In this document: positions 61,155 through 64,000 of the stretch, in pieces
Layout of the letters: each line of letters begins with the position of its first letter
Numbering within the stretch: position 1 is the first letter of the stretch
Assembly (NCBI GenBank): GCA_964251965.1
Contig: CAXULQ010000006.1
Location: forward strand, 149,438 to 213,437
Length of the DNA stretch: 64,000 nucleotides
Reading direction: 5' to 3'
Source: Mucilaginibacter_A sp964251965
GTDB lineage: Bacteria > Bacteroidota > Bacteroidia > Sphingobacteriales > Sphingobacteriaceae
Program-made: the position numbers and the translations under genes
Notes under the pieces: model-generated
Seen by the model: the letters and a program-made list of their open reading frames with translations, nothing else
What the model was told of the DNA's origin: nothing
Databases searched by the model: none

Positions 61155-61255
61155 GATGCTGTTTTTATCGGTATAAAATTGGTGTTAGGGATACTACCGG
61201 AAAAGGGAGGGTTTGGTTTGAATCTTATTGAGCCTCAATCTAAATCAGGATACTA

Positions 61256-61381
61256 AAAGCCTCACCCCAATCCTCTCCAAAGGAGAGGGAGTTAGCTGCA
61301 CTGGGTTTATCGATAGCAAGGCAAGTCCCTCTCCTTTGGAGAGGGATTTAGGGTGAGGCAAGGATTTAGGCTGAGGCTTTT
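61256..61381. repeat. Inverted-repeat element, intergenic copy
   Basis: Same family as 3371-3514. AGCCTCACCCCAATCCTC then TCCAAAGGAGAGGGAG on the left, and GGCAAGTCCCTCTCC then TTTGGAGAGGGATTTAGGG then TGAGGC on the right. The arms are complementary around a ~35-base centre. It lies between the divergent yyaL and alcohol dehydrogenase genes. Confidence 0.85.
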
Positions 61382-61440
61382 AACATTCTAAAAACACAAA
61401 AAACCCCGATACTTGTTGCAACATCAAAACAAAAAATATT

Positions 61441-62487
61441 ATGAATTCAGTACATGCATACGCGGCGCAGGAAGCCGAAGCACCATTAGCACCACATCAG
61501 ATTGACCGCCGCGAACCCGGTGCTGATGATGTAGAAATTAAAATTTTATACTGTGGCGTTTGTCACTCCGATATTCACACCGCGCGGAACGAGTGGGGCG
61601 GCACACAATATCCGGTTGTGCCCGGACATGAAATTGTTGGAAAAGTAACCCGCGTTGGCGCAAACGTAACCAAGTTCAAAGAAGGCGATACTGTTGGCGT
61701 GGGCTGTTTTGTAGATAGCTGCGGACACTGTAACAATTGCAAAGAAGATTTAGAGCAATACTGCGAAAACGGGCATACGCAAACATACAACTCGCAATCC
61801 CAGGATAAAAAAACCATTACTTACGGCGGTTATTCTTCGCACATTGTGGTTACGCAACATTTTGTGTTGAATGTTTCTGATAAATTGCCGTTAGAAAAAG
61901 TTGCGCCGTTGTTATGTGCCGGCATCACCACTTACTCGCCGTTAAAACATTGGGGCGTAAAAGAAGGCGATAAAGTTGCCGTAGTTGGTTTGGGCGGATT
62001 AGGCCACATGGCGGTTAAACTGGCTGCATCAATGGGTGCAGAAGTTACCATGTTAAGCCGTTCGCCTAAAAAAGAAAAAGATGCACAGGAATTAGGTGCC
62101 CATCATTTTGAGCTGACGACTAATCCTGAAAATATGCAGAAATTAGCTAACACTTTTGATTATATTGTGGATACAGTTTCTGCCGAACATGATTACAACG
62201 AATATCTTAATTTATTGAACACCGATGGCGTGATGATCTTACTTGGCGCTCCGCCAACACCAGCTCCGGTAGCAGCTTTTCCGTTAATTATGGGTCGCCG
62301 CAGTTTAGTTGGTTCTTTGGTTGGCGGAATTAAAGAAACACAGGAAATGCTGGATTACTGTGCCGAAAAAGGCATTACTTCCGATGTGGAAATGATCAGC
62401 ATCGACCAAATTAATGAAGCTTACGAGCGTACTTTAAAAGGCGATGTGCATTACCGTTTTGTTATTGATATGGCTTCGCTGAATTAG
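61441..62487 (+). CDS. Zinc-dependent NAD(P)-dependent alcohol dehydrogenase (YahK/CAD-like)
   Basis: Medium-chain dehydrogenase of 348 residues. Catalytic zinc ligands are in YCGVCHSDIHTARNEW and VPGHEIVGKV. The structural zinc site is the four-Cys stretch DSCGHCNNCKEDLEQYC. The cofactor motif is VVGLGGLGHMAVKLA, and LSRSPKKEKDAQELGAHH favours NADP(H). It belongs to the cinnamyl-alcohol-dehydrogenase-like group that reduces a wide range of aldehydes. It is a single gene closed by a terminator. Confidence 0.94.
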   Translation: MNSVHAYAAQEAEAPLAPHQIDRREPGADDVEIKILYCGVCHSDIHTARNEWGGTQYPVVPGHEIVGKVTRVGANVTKFKEGDTVGVGCFVDSCGHCNNCKEDLEQYCENGHTQTYNSQSQDKKTITYGGYSSHIVVTQHFVLNVSDKLPLEKVAPLLCAGITTYSPLKHWGVKEGDKVAVVGLGGLGHMAVKLAASMGAEVTMLSRSPKKEKDAQELGAHHFELTTNPENMQKLANTFDYIVDTVSAEHDYNEYLNLLNTDGVMILLGAPPTPAPVAAFPLIMGRRSLVGSLVGGIKETQEMLDYCAEKGITSDVEMISIDQINEAYERTLKGDVHYRFVIDMASLN

Positions 62488-62504
62488 AAACCAAAAAACA
62501 CCGC

Positions 62505-62543
62505 ATAAAAAAAAGCATGGCTAAATTGTCCATGCTTTTTTTA
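62505..62543. terminator. Bidirectional terminator after the alcohol dehydrogenase
   Basis: ATAAAAAAAAGCATGG and CCATGCTTTTTTTAT arms with a 9-base loop lie between convergent genes. Confidence 0.9.
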
Positions 62544-62560
62544 TGAAGTAAAAATTTAGC

Positions 62561-62902
62561 TTAATGTACTACTTTACGTTTATAAACCGTATGACCCTGT
62601 GCACGCGATTTGTTTTTGTCGGTTTCATTGCCAATTACATAACCCGCTCCAGCACCCAAAACACCTCCAACTAAAGCACCTTTAACACCGTGGCCAATTA
62701 TCGCACCGCCAACTGCACCGGCACCTCCGCCAATTAATGCGCCTTTTGCCCGTTTAGACATGCCTCGCCGGGTTTTAGAAGTAGTCGTAATTTTTCTTCC
62801 ATTTTTGTAATAGGTGTGCCTAACGGTTTGGGCTTGTACAAAAGTTCCCTCTAAAGCAGATAAAGTAAAAAGTAAAGCAAAAATTAAAATCAGTTTTTTC
62901 AT
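62561..62902 (-). CDS. Glycine-zipper (YMGG-like) exported protein
   Basis: A 113-residue protein with a signal peptide (MKKLILIFALLFTLSALEGT). A basic segment (RRGMSKRAKGALIGG) leads into a glycine-zipper domain, GAGAVGGAIIGHGVKGALVG then GVLGAGAGYVIGNETD. Such domains usually insert into or line the outer membrane. Function is unknown. It is a single gene convergent with the alcohol dehydrogenase. Confidence 0.88.
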   Translation of the reverse strand: MKKLILIFALLFTLSALEGTFVQAQTVRHTYYKNGRKITTTSKTRRGMSKRAKGALIGGGAGAVGGAIIGHGVKGALVGGVLGAGAGYVIGNETDKNKSRAQGHTVYKRKVVH

Positions 62903-63017
62903 GAAAAGATTGTTTTGGTTTATGTTAAAGATAGCAATAGTAACAAATGTTATGTCTCTTTAACGTATTGTTTTGATTAAGGTTTAACAAAAAACTTTCC
63001 TTCACCTTTTCTACCTG

Positions 63018-63743
63018 TTACCTAACTGCCTTTAATTTCTGAATAAAAAATTCCAGCGTTAATCCCCAGGCCAGTTCTGCTGCCTCGGCGTTAAAGCTTG
63101 CCCTTTCATCACAAAAGAAACCATGGTCAGCATCAGAAATTTCTACATTGATAAACTTTTTGCCTGCTTTGGTTAGTTCCGTTTTAATGGTTTCTATTTG
63201 CTCTTTCGGAATGTGCTGATCTTTTCCTCCCCAAAAAAACAAGTGCGGCGCATTGATAGAAGAAGCTCTTTTAATTAGATCGGGAGCGATACCGCCGCCA
63301 TAATAAGAAGCCGCAGCTTTAAACGGCAGCATGGTATTGGCCAGAAAACTTACACGGCCGCCCAAACAATAACCTGTAGCCACAATTTTTCCGTTTTCTA
63401 CCTGCGCATTATGCTCCAGAAAATTCCAGCTTGCCTGGATATCAGCTTCCAAACCTTCAACCGTTAATGCTTGCATACGCGGCATTGCCGAAGGAAAATC
63501 TGTATAATCGATTTCGACACCAGGTTTGCCAGAACGATGGAAAAGTTCTGGGGCGATAACGAAATAACCTTCATCCGCAAAACGATCGGCGAGTTTTCGG
63601 ATGTGGTGATTAACGCCAAAAGCTTCCTGAAATAAGATCAACCCTGGAAACGGACTTTTACCATGCGCCGGAATGGAAGTATAAGCTTGCATCGTTGTTC
63701 CATCAGCAACTTGGAGTTGCACAAAATTTTGTAAACCTGACAT
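63018..63743 (-). CDS. Dienelactone hydrolase family protein
   Basis: Alpha/beta hydrolase of 241 residues. The nucleophile Cys is in VATGYCLGGRVSFL (G-x-C-x-G), the Asp in FFWGGKDQHIPKEQ and the His in DADHGFFCDERASF. The oxyanion region is GLILFQEAFGVNHHIRKLAD. The family opens dienelactones and other lactone or ester bonds; the substrate here is unknown. Cytoplasmic, no signal peptide. Confidence 0.93.
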   Translation of the reverse strand: MSGLQNFVQLQVADGTTMQAYTSIPAHGKSPFPGLILFQEAFGVNHHIRKLADRFADEGYFVIAPELFHRSGKPGVEIDYTDFPSAMPRMQALTVEGLEADIQASWNFLEHNAQVENGKIVATGYCLGGRVSFLANTMLPFKAAASYYGGGIAPDLIKRASSINAPHLFFWGGKDQHIPKEQIETIKTELTKAGKKFINVEISDADHGFFCDERASFNAEAAELAWGLTLEFFIQKLKAVR

Positions 63744-64000
63744 AAATTTTTTATTGGTAAAAGAAGTATTTGCAGGAAATAGTTTGCTGTGGATTAATGC
63801 TTTTTTATCAAAGGAAAATTGGACGGAATTTTTGGAATGTAAATAATAGGTTCTTTTTTTCTTTGGATTAACGCTTGATTAAGCCATTTAAAGCTTATAA
63901 ATAAATCCTTTAAAAATTATTATTAAAAATATTTGTATTTCTTACATTTCCTCTATAAATCTTTTAGGACAGTTTTTTCCAGTGTTACCGTCAGCTACAT
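63744..64000. other. Terminal intergenic sequence
   Basis: AT-rich, with one interspersed word (63758-63768) directly upstream of the hydrolase start. I found no ORF or full promoter. Confidence 0.5.

Larger units (their letters stand above)
1..63768. repeat. Interspersed 15-bp word GATAAAAGAAGYATC (host-wide repeat)
   Basis: A short non-palindromic word recurs across the whole window. I counted 41 exact copies of the core TAAAAGAAGYA and 11 of the variant TAAAAACAGYA on either strand, plus roughly ten one-mismatch copies. The usual context is GAT or GGT before the core and TC or TT after it. It lies between genes (18044, 19904, 32305, 41087, 42493, 43851, 52945, 55892) and inside genes in several frames (4588, 13459, 14965, 28868, 39844, 57436, 59825). 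No copy lies between 46093 and 52107, the interval that holds the transposon. Function is unknown. All coordinates are in the matching finding. Confidence 0.9.

Noticed and set aside
1..64000. tRNA, rRNA, riboswitch or CRISPR loci
   Set aside because: No cloverleaf, rRNA signature, known riboswitch core or repeat-spacer array was recognised by eye; a covariance-model search would be decisive.

Overview
The window looks like a Bacteroidota chromosome, most likely a Sphingobacteriaceae member of the Mucilaginibacter/Pedobacter type (inference). The evidence is a SusC/SusD pair, promoters of the TTTG-N19..21-TAnnTTTG type, the general lack of Shine-Dalgarno sites, a GH92 mannosidase, a ligase-associated exonuclease/ligase pair and moderate G+C. 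No rRNA, tRNA or CRISPR array was seen.

Layout. 0-5 kb: Prc protease, then a ligase-associated exonuclease and an ATP-dependent DNA ligase. 5.1-7.4 kb: an AT-rich insert with an acyltransferase and a hypothetical secreted protein; it contains a second copy of the ligase 3' end. 7.5-10 kb: small secreted protein, HD hydrolase, OprB-like porin. 9.9-14.4 kb: a type III polyketide synthase locus (UbiA prenyltransferase, YceI, PKS, FAD oxidoreductase, methyltransferase). 14.4-17.1 kb: sensor kinase and a Pit phosphate transport pair. 18.2-20.9 kb: pyruvate dehydrogenase E1-alpha and E2. 21-23 kb: decayed IS982 and IS1 transposases around a Gfo/Idh/MocA oxidoreductase. 23-26 kb: NlpC/P60 peptidase, a 58-residue membrane protein, an SPFH protein and an S41 peptidase. 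26.5-38.1 kb: a probable seven-gene operon (SusC, SusD, cyanophycinase-like peptidase, two related membrane proteins, FAD oxidoreductase, YeiH-type exporter) preceded by a promoter and a tiny ORF ending in a Cys run. 38.5-46.6 kb: GH92 mannosidase, a GH95 remnant, an MFS transporter, an aldo/keto reductase and a beta-propeller/phosphoesterase protein. 46.75-51.9 kb: a 5.1-kb transposon with 23-bp terminal inverted repeats and 9-bp target duplications. It carries a secreted-protein pseudogene, a HEPN-like two-gene unit, an IS1595-type transposase, an ATPase and small genes. 52-64 kb: a cysteine-free redoxin behind a second Cys-rich tiny ORF, DUF2130, a truncated sensor protein, BlaI/BlaR1-like genes with two operators, PPIase, YyaL, alcohol dehydrogenase, a glycine-zipper protein and a dienelactone hydrolase.

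Three signals deserve most attention. (1) A non-palindromic word, consensus GATAAAAGAAGYATC with a GATAAAAACAGYATC variant, occurs about 52 times as an exact 11-mer core. It lies on both strands, in genes in several frames and between genes, and it is absent from the transposon. Its density resembles DNA-uptake sequences. (2) Two 31-codon leader ORFs end in Cys-rich tails, one before the SusC operon and one before the cysteine-free redoxin. This suggests cysteine-responsive control of cysteine-poor proteins. (3) The passenger-loaded transposon has IS1-like ends.
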